64,000 nt of DNA from Paraoerskovia marina DSM 21750 (GTDB lineage: Bacteria > Actinomycetota > Actinomycetes > Actinomycetales > Cellulomonadaceae), in assembly GCF_000701465.1 (NCBI RefSeq), contig NZ_JNIY01000005.1, positions 124,001-188,000 of the forward strand. The letters are read 5' to 3'. The translations under genes were made by a program, and so were the position numbers. Positions 1-9,561 of this stretch are shown here, piece after piece (position 1 is the stretch's first letter; each line of letters starts with the position of its first letter). The notes below the pieces were generated by a model that made no database searches, was not told where the DNA came from, and was given only the letters and a program-made list of their open reading frames with translations.

Positions 1-1
1 G

Positions 2-742
2 GACCACCACCAGGCGACGCACCTCGTGCAGAAGCTGGCGTGGACCCTGAAGGACGCCAAGCACGACTTCGACTCCGTCGAGGTCGCCGTCCTGCCGCCG
101 TTCACCGACCTGCGCAGCGTGCAGACCCTCGTCGACGCCGACAAGCTCGACATCCGCTACGGCGCGCAGGACGTCTCGGCGCACGAGTCGGGCGCCTACA
201 CCGGTGAGATCTCGCCGGTGATGCTCGCCAAGCTCGGCGTGACCTACGTGGCGATCGGGCACTCGGAGCGCCGTGCCTACCACGGCGAGGACGAGGCCGT
301 GACCAACGCCAAGATCCGTTCGGCGTTCGGCCAGGGGATCGTTCCGATCCTCTGCGTCGGTGAGGGCCTCGACGTCCGCAAGGCCGGGAACCAGGTCGAG
401 CACACGCTCGCTCAGGTCGACGGCGCGCTCGACGGGCTCGGCGCGGAGCAGGCGGCGCAGATCGTCATCGCCTACGAGCCCGTCTGGGCCATCGGCACGG
501 GTGAGGTCGCGACGCCGGAGGACGCGCAGGAGGTCTGCGGTGCGATCCGCGCGCGTCTCGCCGAGCTGTACGGCGCCGAGCTCGCCGACGGTGTGCGCGT
601 GCTGTACGGCGGATCCGTCAAGTCGGGCAACGTGGCGGCGATCATGGCTCAGCCCGACGTCGACGGGGCGCTCGTCGGCGGGGCATGCCTCGACGCCGAG
701 GAGTTCGCGAAGATCGTACGTTTTGACTCGCTGAGCGCCTGA
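2..742 (+). CDS. tpiA: Triosephosphate isomerase, 5' end outside window
   Basis: Interconverts dihydroxyacetone phosphate and glyceraldehyde 3-phosphate in cytoplasmic glycolysis. The open frame runs from the window edge, reading [16 protein letters not shown], which matches the usual N-terminal region of actinobacterial TIM barrels, so only a short N-terminus is missing. The catalytic histidine lies in [10 protein letters not shown], the catalytic glutamate in [11 protein letters not shown] (flexible loop 6), and the C-terminal phosphate-binding loops read [10 protein letters not shown] and GALVGGACL. It precedes secG, the usual actinobacterial arrangement, where gap-pgk-tpiA-secG commonly form one unit; gap and pgk would be left of the window. 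Identity is certain; only the start is unseen. Confidence 0.97.
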   Translation, partial: DHHQATHLVQKLAWTLKDAKHDFDSVEVAVLPPFTDLRSVQTLVDADKLDIRYGAQDVSAHESGAYTGEISPVMLAKLGVTYVAIGHSERRAYHGEDEAVTNAKIRSAFGQGIVPILCVGEGLDVRKAGNQVEHTLAQVDGALDGLGAEQAAQIVIAYEPVWAIGTGEVATPEDAQEVCGAIRARLAELYGAELADGVRVLYGGSVKSGNVAAIMAQPDVDGALVGGACLDAEEFAKIVRFDSLSA

Positions 743-755
743 TCGAGAAGTCGTG

Positions 756-792
756 CGACGCCGGATGTCCGAATGTCGGGCATCCGGCGTCG
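756..792. terminator. Perfect 12-bp hairpin between tpiA and secG
   Basis: The arms CGACGCCGGATG (756-767) and CATCCGGCGTCG (781-792) are exact reverse complements around a 13-nt loop. No T-run follows, so it may be an imperfect terminator, a processing or stabilising structure, or an attenuator that lowers secG expression relative to tpiA. It lies 13 nt after the tpiA stop. Confidence 0.55.
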
Positions 793-898
793 CGACGTTG
801 GCCTCGGAGGGGCCACGTCACCTACTCTGTCCTGCGGGCCCTGTTCGGGTCCGGACATCAACTGGCCCCGAGGGCCCTGAAAGCGAAGGTCGTGTCCC

Positions 899-1141
899 GT
901 GGACGTGCTCCGCATCATCCTTGAGATCGTCCTGGTCGCGTGCAGCGGACTGCTGATCCTCCTGGTGCTCCTGCACAAGGGCAAGGGCGGCGGGATGTCT
1001 GACATGTTCGGCGGCGGTGTGACGAGCTCCGTCGGGAGCTCTGGCGTCGCCGAGCGAAACCTCAACCGGATCACCGTGGGCATCGCCCTCGTGTGGACCG
1101 TGGTGATCGTCCTGCTTGGTCTGATTCAGAAGGTCAACTGA
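899..1141 (+). CDS. secG: Preprotein translocase subunit SecG
   Basis: Small membrane subunit of the SecYEG channel. The 80-residue length is normal for the family. Two hydrophobic helices are visible (about residues 3-24 and 57-77), separated by the conserved glycine-rich cytosolic loop KGKGGGMSDMFGGG. A GTG start at 899 is preceded by GAAGG at 884-888. It lies downstream of tpiA, as in many actinobacteria, with a hairpin between them. An RbpA-family gene follows on the same strand. Confidence 0.95.
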   Translation: MDVLRIILEIVLVACSGLLILLVLLHKGKGGGMSDMFGGGVTSSVGSSGVAERNLNRITVGIALVWTVVIVLLGLIQKVN

Positions 1142-1222
1142 CGTTCCGCGTCGCAGGGGGTCTGCGGCGCGAGTCGACGCGCACGCCGGAACGAGCCGGG
1201 TGCGGGAGGGAGCAGTGGCTTC

Positions 1223-1570
1223 GTGGGTGCAGCGAGTGCTATCCGTGGTTCACGAGTGGGCGCGGGGCCCATGGGAGAGACCGAGCGCGGGAACGCTGCT
1301 CCGCGCGTCGTCGTCTCCTACTGGTGCGCGAATGGGCACGAGACGACGCCGAGCTTCTCGGCGGACAACGACGTCGAGCCCCCCGAGACGTGGGACTGTC
1401 CGCGATGCGGTTTCCCCGGCGGGCAGGACAAGTCAGCACCGCCGCCGCCTCCGTCGACCCAGCCCTACAAGACGCACCTCGCGTACGTGAAGGAGCGTCG
1501 TTCGGATGCCGACGGTGTGGCGATCCTGGACGAGGCGCTCGAGTCGCTCCGCGCACGGCGACGAGGGTGA
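1223..1570 (+). CDS. RbpA-family RNA polymerase-binding protein (secG-linked paralogue)
   Basis: Resembles the small actinobacterial RNA-polymerase-binding proteins of the RbpA family that sit next to secG. The protein has 115 residues: a basic N-terminal tail (SAIRGSRVGAGPMGETERG), a core with zinc-type ligands in CANGH and CPRCG, and a C-terminal sigma-interaction-like segment (YKTHLAYVKERRSDADG, then an acidic helix). That last segment parallels the THWDMLLERR segment of canonical RbpA, which is encoded separately at 55276-55620. GTG at 1223 follows GGGAGGG at 1204-1210. It ends before a strong bidirectional terminator. The family is clear; whether it binds the principal sigma factor as RbpA does is inferred. 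Confidence 0.8.
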   Translation: MGAASAIRGSRVGAGPMGETERGNAAPRVVVSYWCANGHETTPSFSADNDVEPPETWDCPRCGFPGGQDKSAPPPPPSTQPYKTHLAYVKERRSDADGVAILDEALESLRARRRG

Positions 1571-1607
1571 CGCGACGGTTCTCCTGACATCCAGCGATGC
1601 CTGACGC

Positions 1608-1643
1608 GAGAAGGGCCCGCCCCCCATCGGGCGGGCCCTTCTC
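1608..1643. terminator. Bidirectional terminator between rbpA-like gene and pgl
   Basis: Exact 15-bp arms (1608-1622 and 1629-1643, GAGAAGGGCCCGCCC and its complement) flank a 6-nt loop. The left arm's GAGAAGG supplies a pyrimidine tract on either exit. It lies in the gap between convergent genes and can terminate both. Confidence 0.9.
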
Positions 1644-1686
1644 ACGTCGTCGGACGTCGTTGCGACGTGACGTCGTCGACGTCCTG

Positions 1687-2427
1687 CTACGCCGAACCCG
1701 CCGCAGCCGCGTCGAGCAGCCAGAGAGTGCGCTCGGTGCCGTAGGCACCTGACGCGGGAGCCACGGTCACGTCGTCGCCACGCAGGGACGACGCGACGGC
1801 GTCAGCCTTCTCCGCGCCGGCTGCGACGACCCAGACCTGCCGCGCCGAGCGGATCGTGGCGTAGGTGAGGGTGACGCGCTCCGACGGCGGCTTGGGCGAC
1901 CCGTGCACCGGCGCGGTGACACCGCTCGCGCTCAGCTCGGGGTGCCCCGGGAACAGCGAGGCGACGTGGGCGTCGGGCCCCATGCCGAGAAGAAGGACGT
2001 CGAACTCGGGGACGGACGAACCGTCGGGGGCATGGGCAGCGAGCTCGTCGGCATACAGTGCGGCCGACGTCTCCGGGTCCGGGACGGAGCTCGACCGGGC
2101 CGGGATCGGGTGGATGTTCTCCGCCGGGACCGGCAGGACGCGCAGCAGGGCGTCGCGCGCCTGGGTCTCGTTGCGGTCGCCGTCGCCGTCGGCGAGAAAC
2201 CGCTCGTCCCCCCACCAGAGGTGAACCCCGGTCCAGTCGACCGCCTCGCGGACAGGATCCTGCGCAACCTCTGCGAGCGTACGGATCCCGACCGTCCCGC
2301 CGGTGAGGCAGAGGTCGACACGAGGCGCGGTCGACTGGCGGTCGAGAACCGCCGTCAGGAGGCGGGCCGCGGTGGCCTTGGCGAGGAGGGCAGCATCCGG
2401 GTGGACGACGACGGATCGGGTGGACAT
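1687..2427 (-). CDS. pgl: 6-phosphogluconolactonase
   Basis: Hydrolyses 6-phosphogluconolactone in the oxidative pentose-phosphate pathway. It has 246 residues, of DevB/SOL type, with the family motifs LTGGTVG (phosphate loop, near residue 48), WWGDERF and LLGMGPDAHVASLFPG. ATG at 2427 shares its A with the opcA stop (TGATG), so translation is probably coupled. A longer in-frame extension to 2511 lies inside opcA and is rejected. It is the last gene of tkt-tal-zwf-opcA-pgl and ends at the terminator shared with the convergent rbpA-like gene. Confidence 0.96.
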   Translation of the reverse strand: MSTRSVVVHPDAALLAKATAARLLTAVLDRQSTAPRVDLCLTGGTVGIRTLAEVAQDPVREAVDWTGVHLWWGDERFLADGDGDRNETQARDALLRVLPVPAENIHPIPARSSSVPDPETSAALYADELAAHAPDGSSVPEFDVLLLGMGPDAHVASLFPGHPELSASGVTAPVHGSPKPPSERVTLTYATIRSARQVWVVAAGAEKADAVASSLRGDDVTVAPASGAYGTERTLWLLDAAAAGSA

Positions 2428-3341
2428 CAGCCGACCGCCGACAGTCCGTGCGTGAGGACCTCGCCGAAGACGTCGTCCGGGTCGAGGCGCCGGAGCTCCT
2501 CGCTCAGGCACTCACGACGTCGGCGCAGGGGGAGGGCGAGGTGCCGGGCAGGCTTCCCCGGCTGCTCGATGGTCGCGTTGCGGCCGTCCGGGCGCTTGAT
2601 CACGACCGAGCCGGACTCGCGGAACAGCTCGACGTGGCTGATGCCGTGCGAGCCCTCGAGGCGTTCGACCGTGGCGGGGCAGCCCAGTCGCAGGCCGAGC
2701 CAGGCGGCGAGAAGGTCGACGGACGGGTGTCCGGGACGTCCCGTCACCGACACCCTGGTGACCGGCTCGTACGGCGGCTCGTCGAGCGCCGAGGCGAGCA
2801 GGCCGCGCCAGAGCGTGATCCTGGTCCAGGCCAGGTCGGTGTCGCCGGGCTGATAGTTGGCGCGCAGTCGCTCGAGCGCCGCGAGGGGGTCCGAGCAGCT
2901 CACCGCATCGGTGATCCGTCGGTGCGCCATTCGGCCGACCAGGTCCTCGGCGGGGGACTCGGGTACCGTCCCCGACCACCACGCGACGATCGGGGCGTCG
3001 GGGAGCAGGAGGGGCATGACGAGCGTGTCCGGGTGCTCGCGCAGCGCACCGCTGGTGCGAAGGACGACGACCTCGCTCGCCCCGGCGTCGCCGCCGACGC
3101 GGATCTCGGCATCGAGGCGGGCGTCGGCCTCGGGTGCGCTGTCCACGACGGCGACGATGCGGCACGGGTGCTCGCGGCTCGCCTCGTTCGCGGCGTCCAC
3201 CGCGCCCTCGAGATCGTGCTCGGAGGTCTGGATGACGAGAGTCAGGACGCGACCGAGCGCCACCGCTCCGCCCTCGTCGCGGAGGTCGACGAGACGCTTG
3301 GACACGGCCGTCGTCGTGGTGTCGGGAAGATCGATGATCAT
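2427..3341 (-). CDS. opcA: Glucose-6-phosphate dehydrogenase assembly protein OpcA
   Basis: Actinobacterial and cyanobacterial partner of Zwf that modulates assembly and redox control of glucose-6-phosphate dehydrogenase. The 304-residue protein begins MIIDLPDTTTTAVSKRLVDLRDE. It has the conserved LVIQT core, the HPCRIV segment and the APIVAWWSG segment typical of the family. It starts 34 nt after the zwf stop and its own stop overlaps the pgl start, so it is expressed from the same mRNA. The gene order zwf-opcA-pgl is strongly conserved in actinobacteria. Confidence 0.95.
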   Translation of the reverse strand: MIIDLPDTTTTAVSKRLVDLRDEGGAVALGRVLTLVIQTSEHDLEGAVDAANEASREHPCRIVAVVDSAPEADARLDAEIRVGGDAGASEVVVLRTSGALREHPDTLVMPLLLPDAPIVAWWSGTVPESPAEDLVGRMAHRRITDAVSCSDPLAALERLRANYQPGDTDLAWTRITLWRGLLASALDEPPYEPVTRVSVTGRPGHPSVDLLAAWLGLRLGCPATVERLEGSHGISHVELFRESGSVVIKRPDGRNATIEQPGKPARHLALPLRRRRECLSEELRRLDPDDVFGEVLTHGLSAVG

Positions 3342-3375
3342 GAGAGCTGCTCCTCGAGGTGCCTACGGCGGACGG

Positions 3376-4917
3376 TCACGGACGGCGCCACACGCGACCG
3401 TCGCGTGCGAGCATCTCGTTGGCTGAGTCGGGTCCCCAGGTGCCGGACCGGTACGGGTCGGGCGTGCCGCTCTCGGCCCAGGCCTCGGTGACGGGGTCCA
3501 GGATCCGCCACGAGAGCTCGACCTCCTCGTGGCTGGGGAAGAGCGGCGGGTCTCCGAGGAGGACGTCGAGGATGAGGCGTTCGTACGCCTCGGGCGACGA
3601 CTCGGTGAACGCGTGGCCGTACCCGAAGTCCATCGTGACGTCCCGGATCTCCATGAGCGTGCCCGGAACCTTCGCGCCGAACCGGATGGTGACGCCCTCG
3701 TCGGGCTGGACGCGGATGACGAGCGCGTTCTGTCCGAGCTCGGACGACACGGAGGACTCGAACGGCAGGTGCGGGGCGCTCTTGAACACCACGGCGATCT
3801 CGGTGACCCGTCGGCCGAGACGCTTGCCGGTGCGGAGGTAGAACGGCACCCCGGCCCAGCGGCGGTTGTCGATGTCGACCCGGATGGCGGCGTAGGTCTC
3901 GGTCGCCGAGGACTGGTCGATCCCGTCCTCGTCGAGGTATCCCACGACCTCCGACCCGCCCTGCCAGCCCGCGGCGTACTGGCCACGGGAGGTGTGGAGC
4001 GCGAGGTCCTCGGGGAGGCGGACGGCGTTGAGCACCTTGATCTTCTCGGTGCGGAGCTCGTCGGCGTCGAAGGAGACCGGCTCCTCCATCGCGGTCAGGG
4101 CGAGAAGCTGCAGCAGGTGGTTCTGGATGACGTCCCGCGCGGCGCCGATGCCGTCGTAGTACCCGGCGCGGCTCCCGATCCCGATGTCCTCGGCCATCGT
4201 GATCTGGACGTGGTCGACGTAGTGCGAGTTCCAGATCGGCTCGTAGAGCTGGTTGGCGAAGCGCAGTGCCAGCAGGTTCTGGACCGTCTCCTTGCCGAGG
4301 TAGTGGTCGATCCGGAAGACGTCCTCGGGCGCGAAGACCTCCGAGACGACGTCGTTGAGCTCGCGCGCGCTGGCGAGGTCGTGGCCGAACGGCTTCTCGA
4401 TGACCACCCGGCGCCACGATCCGTCCGACGCACGGGAGAGACCGGACTGCGCGAGCTGGGTGCAGACGACGGGGAAGGCCGACGGCGGGACAGAGAGGTA
4501 GAAGGCGTGGTTCCCGCTGGTTCCCTGGTCGGCGTCGAGCTGTTCGAGCGTCTCCCTCAGGCGTGTGAACGCGTCGGGGTCGTCGAACTCGCCCTGCACG
4601 AACCGGATGCCCGAGGCGAGCTGTTCCCACGTGGACTCGTCGAACGGTGTACGGGCGTGCTCGACCACCGCGTCGCGGACCACCTCCGCGAAGTCCTCGT
4701 CCGACCAGGGGCGACGGCCGAACCCTGTCAGCGCGAAGCCCGGCGGCAGGAGACCACGATTGGCGAGGTCGTAGACCGCCGGCATCAGCTTCTTGCGGGC
4801 AAGGTCCCCGGTGACGCCGAAGATGACGAGCCCGCACGGGCCGGCGATGCGCGGCAGGCGAAGATCACGGGAGTCGCGCAGAGGGTTCGTGCTGGCGGTG
4901 ATGGTGGCCGGTGGCAC
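3376..4917 (-). CDS. zwf: Glucose-6-phosphate 1-dehydrogenase
   Basis: Oxidises glucose 6-phosphate to the lactone and makes NADPH; first step of the oxidative pentose-phosphate pathway. With GTG at 4917 it has 513 residues, the usual length. The nucleotide-binding loop FGVTGDLA is at about 33-40, EKPFG at about 174-178 and the substrate-binding signature RIDHYLGKE at about 202-210. The GTG is preceded by GGAG about 8 nt upstream; the frame is open to 5121, but that extension would run into tal and reads as low-complexity Ser/Arg/Pro. It lies between tal (49-nt gap) and opcA. Confidence 0.96.
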   Translation of the reverse strand: MPPATITASTNPLRDSRDLRLPRIAGPCGLVIFGVTGDLARKKLMPAVYDLANRGLLPPGFALTGFGRRPWSDEDFAEVVRDAVVEHARTPFDESTWEQLASGIRFVQGEFDDPDAFTRLRETLEQLDADQGTSGNHAFYLSVPPSAFPVVCTQLAQSGLSRASDGSWRRVVIEKPFGHDLASARELNDVVSEVFAPEDVFRIDHYLGKETVQNLLALRFANQLYEPIWNSHYVDHVQITMAEDIGIGSRAGYYDGIGAARDVIQNHLLQLLALTAMEEPVSFDADELRTEKIKVLNAVRLPEDLALHTSRGQYAAGWQGGSEVVGYLDEDGIDQSSATETYAAIRVDIDNRRWAGVPFYLRTGKRLGRRVTEIAVVFKSAPHLPFESSVSSELGQNALVIRVQPDEGVTIRFGAKVPGTLMEIRDVTMDFGYGHAFTESSPEAYERLILDVLLGDPPLFPSHEEVELSWRILDPVTEAWAESGTPDPYRSGTWGPDSANEMLARDGRVWRRP

Positions 4918-4966
4918 CGGTGGTCTCCGATCAGGTGGGGCGGGCGGGTGCGGGTGAGGACGAAGG

Positions 4967-6091
4967 CTAGCGGTTGGTCTCGAGCCCCGCGCGGACCGTC
5001 TCAAGGAGCTCGGACCAGGAGGTCTCGAACTTCTCGACGCCCTCCGACTCGAGCCGGTCGGTGACGTCGGAGAGCGAGACGCCGACGTCCGAGAGCTCGG
5101 CGAGCACGGTCCGTGCGTCACCGTAGAGGGTCGTGACGGTGTCCCCGGACACCTGACCGTGGTCGGCGAAGGCGTCGAGCGTCTTCTCGGGCATCGTGTT
5201 CACGACACCCCGGGTGACGAGCTGGTCCACGTAGAGCGTGTCGGGGTAGTTCGGGTCCTTGACCCCGGTCGAGGCCCACAGCGGCCGCTGGGGGTTGGCG
5301 CCGGTGCCGGCGAGGTCCTGCCAGCGGTCGCTCGCGGAGAACTGCTCGTACGCCGCGAACGCCAGTCGAGCGTTCGCGATCGCCGACCGGCCCTGCAGCT
5401 CGATGGCCTCGGGTGTGCCGACGGCCGTCAGGAGCGGGTCGATCGCGGCGTCGACGCGCGAGACGAAGAACGACGCGACCGAGGCGACGGGGGAGAGGTT
5501 GATCCCGTTCGCCCGCGCCGCCTCGAGACCGGACGCGTAGGCGTCCATCACGGCCACGTACCGCTCGAGGGAGAAGATCAGGGTCACGTTGACGCTGATG
5601 CCCTCCGCGGTCACACGCTCGATGGCGTCCAGGCCTTCGACGGTGGCGGGGATCTTGATGAAGATGTTCGGCCTGTCGACCGTCGACCACAGGCGCCGGG
5701 CAGTCTCGACGGTCGCGTCGGCGTCGTGGGCGAGCCGGGGGTCGACCTCGATGGACACGCGTCCGTCGATGCCGCCGGTCGCGTCGTACACGGGGCGCAG
5801 CACGTCGGCAGCACTGCGGACGTCGTCCGTGGTGATCTTCTCGACCGCCGTCTCGACGTCGGTGCCCGCGAGGTCGCCCAGCTGGGCGTCGTACGCGTCG
5901 CCCTCCGAGAGCGCGCCGGCGAAGATGGTCGGGTTCGTGGTCACGCCGACGACGTTGTGCTCCGCCACGAGGCGGGCGAGACTGCCCGAGCGCAGGCGCT
6001 CGCGCGACAGGTCGTCGAGCCAGACGGCGACCCCGGCGTCGCTCAGGGCCTGGGTCCGCGGGTTCTGGGTGGTCGAGTCGTTCTGCGTCAT
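4967..6091 (-). CDS. tal: Transaldolase
   Basis: Transfers the dihydroxyacetone unit between sedoheptulose 7-phosphate and glyceraldehyde 3-phosphate. The 374-residue protein belongs to the longer actinobacterial transaldolase class. [10 protein letters not shown] is at about 48-57, and the Schiff-base lysine is K146 in [12 protein letters not shown] at 6091 follows GGAG about 9 nt upstream; the longer frame to 6154 would begin inside the hairpin at 6116-6153 and is rejected. It is the second gene of the pentose-phosphate operon. Confidence 0.96.
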   Translation of the reverse strand: MTQNDSTTQNPRTQALSDAGVAVWLDDLSRERLRSGSLARLVAEHNVVGVTTNPTIFAGALSEGDAYDAQLGDLAGTDVETAVEKITTDDVRSAADVLRPVYDATGGIDGRVSIEVDPRLAHDADATVETARRLWSTVDRPNIFIKIPATVEGLDAIERVTAEGISVNVTLIFSLERYVAVMDAYASGLEAARANGINLSPVASVASFFVSRVDAAIDPLLTAVGTPEAIELQGRSAIANARLAFAAYEQFSASDRWQDLAGTGANPQRPLWASTGVKDPNYPDTLYVDQLVTRGVVNTMPEKTLDAFADHGQVSGDTVTTLYGDARTVLAELSDVGVSLSDVTDRLESEGVEKFETSWSELLETVRAGLETNR

Positions 6092-6115
6092 CTCGCGCGC
6101 TCCTTCGAATAGGTG

Positions 6116-6153
6116 TGCCCGGTGGCGAGGTGAACCCGCCTCGCCACCGGGCA
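6116..6153. terminator. Perfect 15-bp hairpin between tkt and tal
   Basis: Arms 6116-6130 (TGCCCGGTGGCGAGG) and 6139-6153 are exact complements around an 8-nt loop. It sits 12 nt after the tkt stop and 24 nt before the tal start. It lacks a T-run on the tkt-reading strand, so partial termination or RNA stabilisation between operon segments is as likely as full termination. Confidence 0.6.
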
Positions 6154-6165
6154 ATCTACGGTCCG

Positions 6166-8277
6166 TCAGGCGTTGTCGCCCGCGCGGGCGACGGACGTGC
6201 GGGCGGCCTCGGCGACCGCCTCGGCGGTGAAGCCGAACTCGCGGAAGAGCGTGGCGGCGTCGGCGGACGCGCCGTAGTGCTCGAGCGAGACGATCTGGCC
6301 CGCGTCGCCGACGATCTCACGCCAGCCCTGGGCCACCCCGGCCTCGACCGAGACCCGCGCCCGGACCCCGCCCGGGATCACGGAGTCGCGGTAGTCGGCG
6401 TCCTGCTGGTCGAACCACTCGCGGCACGGCATGGAGACGACGCGCGCGTTGACTCCCTCGCCCGCGAGGATCTCGCGTGCCTCGACGGCCAGCTGGACCT
6501 CGGAGCCGGTGCCGATCAGCACGACGTCGGGGGTCCCCTCGCTGTCCGCGAGGACGTACCCGCCGCGTGCGACGCCGGAGGCGTCCGCCATGCCCTCGGG
6601 GCCACGGTCGAACGTCGGCACGCCCTGGCGGGTCAGGACGAGCCCGGCCGGGTTGTCGGTGTTCTCGAGGATGGTGCGCCACGCCCACGCGGTCTCGTTC
6701 GCGTCGGCAGGACGCACGACGTCGAGGCCCGGGATGGCGCGCAGCGCGGCCAGGTGCTCCACGGGCTGGTGCGTGGGGCCGTCCTCGCCCAGACCGATCG
6801 AGTCGTGGGTCCAGACGAACGTCGACGGGACGCCCATCAGCGCCGCGAGCCGGACGGCCGCACGCATGTAGTCCGAGAACTGCAGGAACGTCCCTCCGTA
6901 CGGACGCGTGAGCCCGTGCAGGACGATGCCGTTGAGGATCGAACCCATCGCGTGCTCACGGATGCCGAAGTGCAGCGTGCGCCCGTACTCGTTGCCCGGG
7001 AACTTCGCCGTGGCGTGCTCGATCGGGACGAACGACTCGGCCCCGTCCATGGTCGTGTTGTTCGACCCCGCGAGGTCGGCCGAACCGCCCCAGAGCTCGG
7101 GGAGGACGTCGGCGAGCGCCGAGAGGATCTTGCCGGAGGCGGCACGCGTGGCGATGCCCTTGCCGGGCTCGAACTCCGGCAGCGCGTCCGTCCAGCCCTC
7201 GGGCAGCGTGTGCGAGCGCAGGCGGTCGAGGAGCGCGGCGTTCTCGGGGGAGGCCTCGCGCCAGGCGGCGTACGCCGTGTCCCATGCGTCGCGCTCGTCC
7301 TGCTGGCGCTCGGCGACGGCGCGGGTGTAGGCGAGGACGTCGTCCGCGATCGCGAACGAGGCCTCGGGGTCGAGCCCGAGCGCCGTCTTCATGCCGGCGA
7401 CCTCGTCGGCGCCCATGGCCGAGCCGTGGATCCCGCCGGTGTTCTGCTTGGTCGGTGCCGGGTACCCGATGATCGTGCGCAGGGCGATGATCGAGGGCTT
7501 GCCGGTCTCGGACTTCGCGGCGTCCACCGCGGCGGCCAGCCCCTGGACGTCCTCGGAGTAGCCCGTGCCGCCGTTGGTCCAGTCCACGCGCTGGGTGTGC
7601 CAGCCGTACGCCTCGTAGCGCGCGAGCACGTCCTCGGTGAACGCGATGTCGGTGTCGTCCTCGATCGAGATCTTGTTGTCGTCCCAGATGACGACGAGGT
7701 TGCCCAGCTGCTGGTGACCTGCGATCGACGAGGCCTCGGAGGTGACGCCCTCCTGCAGGTCGCCGTCGGAGGCGATGACGTAGACGTGGTGGTCGAACGG
7801 GCTCGTGCCTGCCGCCGCGTGAGGGTCGAGCAGCCCGCGCTCGCGGCGGGAGGCCATGGCCATGCCGACGGCGGACGCGAGACCCTGCCCGAGAGGGCCG
7901 GTCGTGATCTCGACGCCTCGCGTGTGCCGGAACTCGGGGTGACCGGGTGTCGCGGAGTTCCAGGTCCGCAGCGCGGCAATGTCGTCCATCTCGAGGCCGT
8001 AGCCCGCGAGGAAGAGCTGGAGGTAGATCGTCAGCGACGAGTGCCCGGCCGAGAGGACGAAGCGGTCGCGGCCCACCCAGTCGGGGTCGGCCGGGTCGTG
8101 CCGCATGGTCTTCTGGAAGAGCAGGTAGGCCGCAGGGGCCAGGGAGATCGCGGTACCGGGGTGCCCGTTACCCACCTTCTCCACGGCGTCGGCTGCGAGT
8201 GCCTTGATGCTGCGCACGGCCTGGTCGTCGAGCGTTGACCAGTCCAGCGGCGTGATTGCCGGGTCGAACGTGTTCAC
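6166..8277 (-). CDS. tkt: Transketolase
   Basis: Thiamine-diphosphate enzyme moving two-carbon units in the non-oxidative pentose-phosphate pathway. From GTG at 8277 it has 703 residues. The N-terminal [11 protein letters not shown], the ThDP/metal motif SDGDLQEG followed by WDDN, the central pyrimidine domain and the C-terminal [12 protein letters not shown] segment are all present. The GTG is preceded by AAGAGG; the frame is open to 8490 but that part is Arg/Pro-rich and lacks homology-like features. It heads the tkt-tal-zwf-opcA-pgl operon and is divergent from ctaB. Confidence 0.96.
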   Translation of the reverse strand: MNTFDPAITPLDWSTLDDQAVRSIKALAADAVEKVGNGHPGTAISLAPAAYLLFQKTMRHDPADPDWVGRDRFVLSAGHSSLTIYLQLFLAGYGLEMDDIAALRTWNSATPGHPEFRHTRGVEITTGPLGQGLASAVGMAMASRRERGLLDPHAAAGTSPFDHHVYVIASDGDLQEGVTSEASSIAGHQQLGNLVVIWDDNKISIEDDTDIAFTEDVLARYEAYGWHTQRVDWTNGGTGYSEDVQGLAAAVDAAKSETGKPSIIALRTIIGYPAPTKQNTGGIHGSAMGADEVAGMKTALGLDPEASFAIADDVLAYTRAVAERQQDERDAWDTAYAAWREASPENAALLDRLRSHTLPEGWTDALPEFEPGKGIATRAASGKILSALADVLPELWGGSADLAGSNNTTMDGAESFVPIEHATAKFPGNEYGRTLHFGIREHAMGSILNGIVLHGLTRPYGGTFLQFSDYMRAAVRLAALMGVPSTFVWTHDSIGLGEDGPTHQPVEHLAALRAIPGLDVVRPADANETAWAWRTILENTDNPAGLVLTRQGVPTFDRGPEGMADASGVARGGYVLADSEGTPDVVLIGTGSEVQLAVEAREILAGEGVNARVVSMPCREWFDQQDADYRDSVIPGGVRARVSVEAGVAQGWREIVGDAGQIVSLEHYGASADAATLFREFGFTAEAVAEAARTSVARAGDNA

Positions 8278-8598
8278 CGAACCTCTTTCCCGTCCGACGC
8301 AGTGTGGTCGGACCGTCTGCCTGAGCGGGGGGACGACCGCGTTCGCCCGAGCCTTCGGGGCAGGGTGAACCGGCGTCGTCGTCCCCACCACCCTATACGC
8401 GCTGGTCCTGGGAGGACCGGTCGCCCGTGGAGTGGACCGTGGTGCGGAGTGCGGACGTATCGGCGTCGACCGGACCACCCGGCCGTGCACGGGCGAGGTG
8501 GATCACACGATCCGTCGCCGTCGGAGGGGTGCTTTGCTGTGCATGGGCCGTACGATGGGGGTTCCGACCGCTTCCACCCAGAACGGACCGATCACCGC
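8278..8598. promoter_or_regulatory. Divergent tkt/ctaB intergenic region
   Basis: About 320 bp with no gene. On the + strand TACGAT (8551-8556) could be the ctaB -10, giving a leader of about 36 nt. On the - strand TATAGG (8399-8394) could be the tkt -10, giving a leader of about 110 nt. Neither has a convincing -35. I see no riboswitch or operator. Confidence 0.35.
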
Positions 8599-9558
8599 GT
8601 GACGACCACGAGCCAGCCCTCAGGTGAAACCCGCACCTCCGACGGGGCCCGCGATCTGTCGTCCGACTGGGCGGTCGTCCGTCGTCGGATCGGGGCGTAC
8701 GTCGCACTGACGAAGCCCCGCATCATCGAGCTTCTCCTCGTGACCACGGTCCCGACGATGATCCTCGCCGCGGACGGCTTCCCCGGTTTCGGGCTCGTGC
8801 TGATCACGCTGGTCGGCGGGGCGCTCGCGGCCGGCTCGGCGAACGCGTTCAACTGCTACATCGACCGTGACATCGACGGCGTGATGAACCGCACCAAGCG
8901 TCGCCCGCTCGTGACCGGCGAGATCACGCCGAGAGCCGGCCTGGTCTTCGCCACCGTGCTCGGCGTGATCTCCCTGCTCTGGTTCCAGCTCTTCGTCAAC
9001 TCGGCCGCCGCCTGGCTGACGTTCGCCGCGATCGCGATCTACGTCGTCGGCTACACCATGATCCTCAAGCGCCGCACGTCGCAGAACATCGTGTGGGGCG
9101 GGATCGCCGGGTGCATGCCGGTGTTCATCGGCTGGGCCGCGGTGACGGGGGGACTGAGCTGGTCGGCGCTCGCGCTGTTCGGCGTGATCTTCTTCTGGAC
9201 GCCACCGCACTACTGGCCGCTGTCGGTGAAGTTCAAGCAGGACTACGCGAACGCCGGCGTCCCGATGCTCCCGGTCGTGGCGGACTCCAAGCGTGTCGCT
9301 CGGGAGATGCTGGCGCACACCGTGGCGATGATCGCCTGCTCCCTCGCCCTCGTTCCGCTCGCCGGGATGACCTGGGTCTACGCGGTGGTCGCCGCCGGGC
9401 TCGGGGCCTGGTTCCTCGGCCTGTGCATCCGCCTGCTGCGACGGGCCAACGACCCGAGCCGGGGCAAGCTGGAGCCGATGAAGGTCTTCCACGCGTCGAT
9501 CACCTACCTCTCCGCGTTGTTCGCGATGGTGGCGGTCGACGTCTTCCTGCCGTTCTGA
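8599..9558 (+). CDS. ctaB: Protoheme IX farnesyltransferase (heme O synthase)
   Basis: Integral membrane prenyltransferase that adds a farnesyl group to heme B to make heme O for cytochrome oxidase. The protein has 319 residues with about nine hydrophobic segments. The prenyl-diphosphate motif reads [36 protein letters not shown] near residues 39-54 is the family's N-terminal signature. GTG at 8599 has no clear Shine-Dalgarno sequence. In many actinobacteria ctaA is the divergent neighbour; here tkt is, and no ctaA is visible. Confidence 0.95.
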   Translation: MTTTSQPSGETRTSDGARDLSSDWAVVRRRIGAYVALTKPRIIELLLVTTVPTMILAADGFPGFGLVLITLVGGALAAGSANAFNCYIDRDIDGVMNRTKRRPLVTGEITPRAGLVFATVLGVISLLWFQLFVNSAAAWLTFAAIAIYVVGYTMILKRRTSQNIVWGGIAGCMPVFIGWAAVTGGLSWSALALFGVIFFWTPPHYWPLSVKFKQDYANAGVPMLPVVADSKRVAREMLAHTVAMIACSLALVPLAGMTWVYAVVAAGLGAWFLGLCIRLLRRANDPSRGKLEPMKVFHASITYLSALFAMVAVDVFLPF

Positions 9559-9561
9559 CCG

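Noticed and set aside
6115-8238. 707-residue + strand frame over tkt
   Set aside because: Antisense shadow of transketolase, which has all expected motifs.
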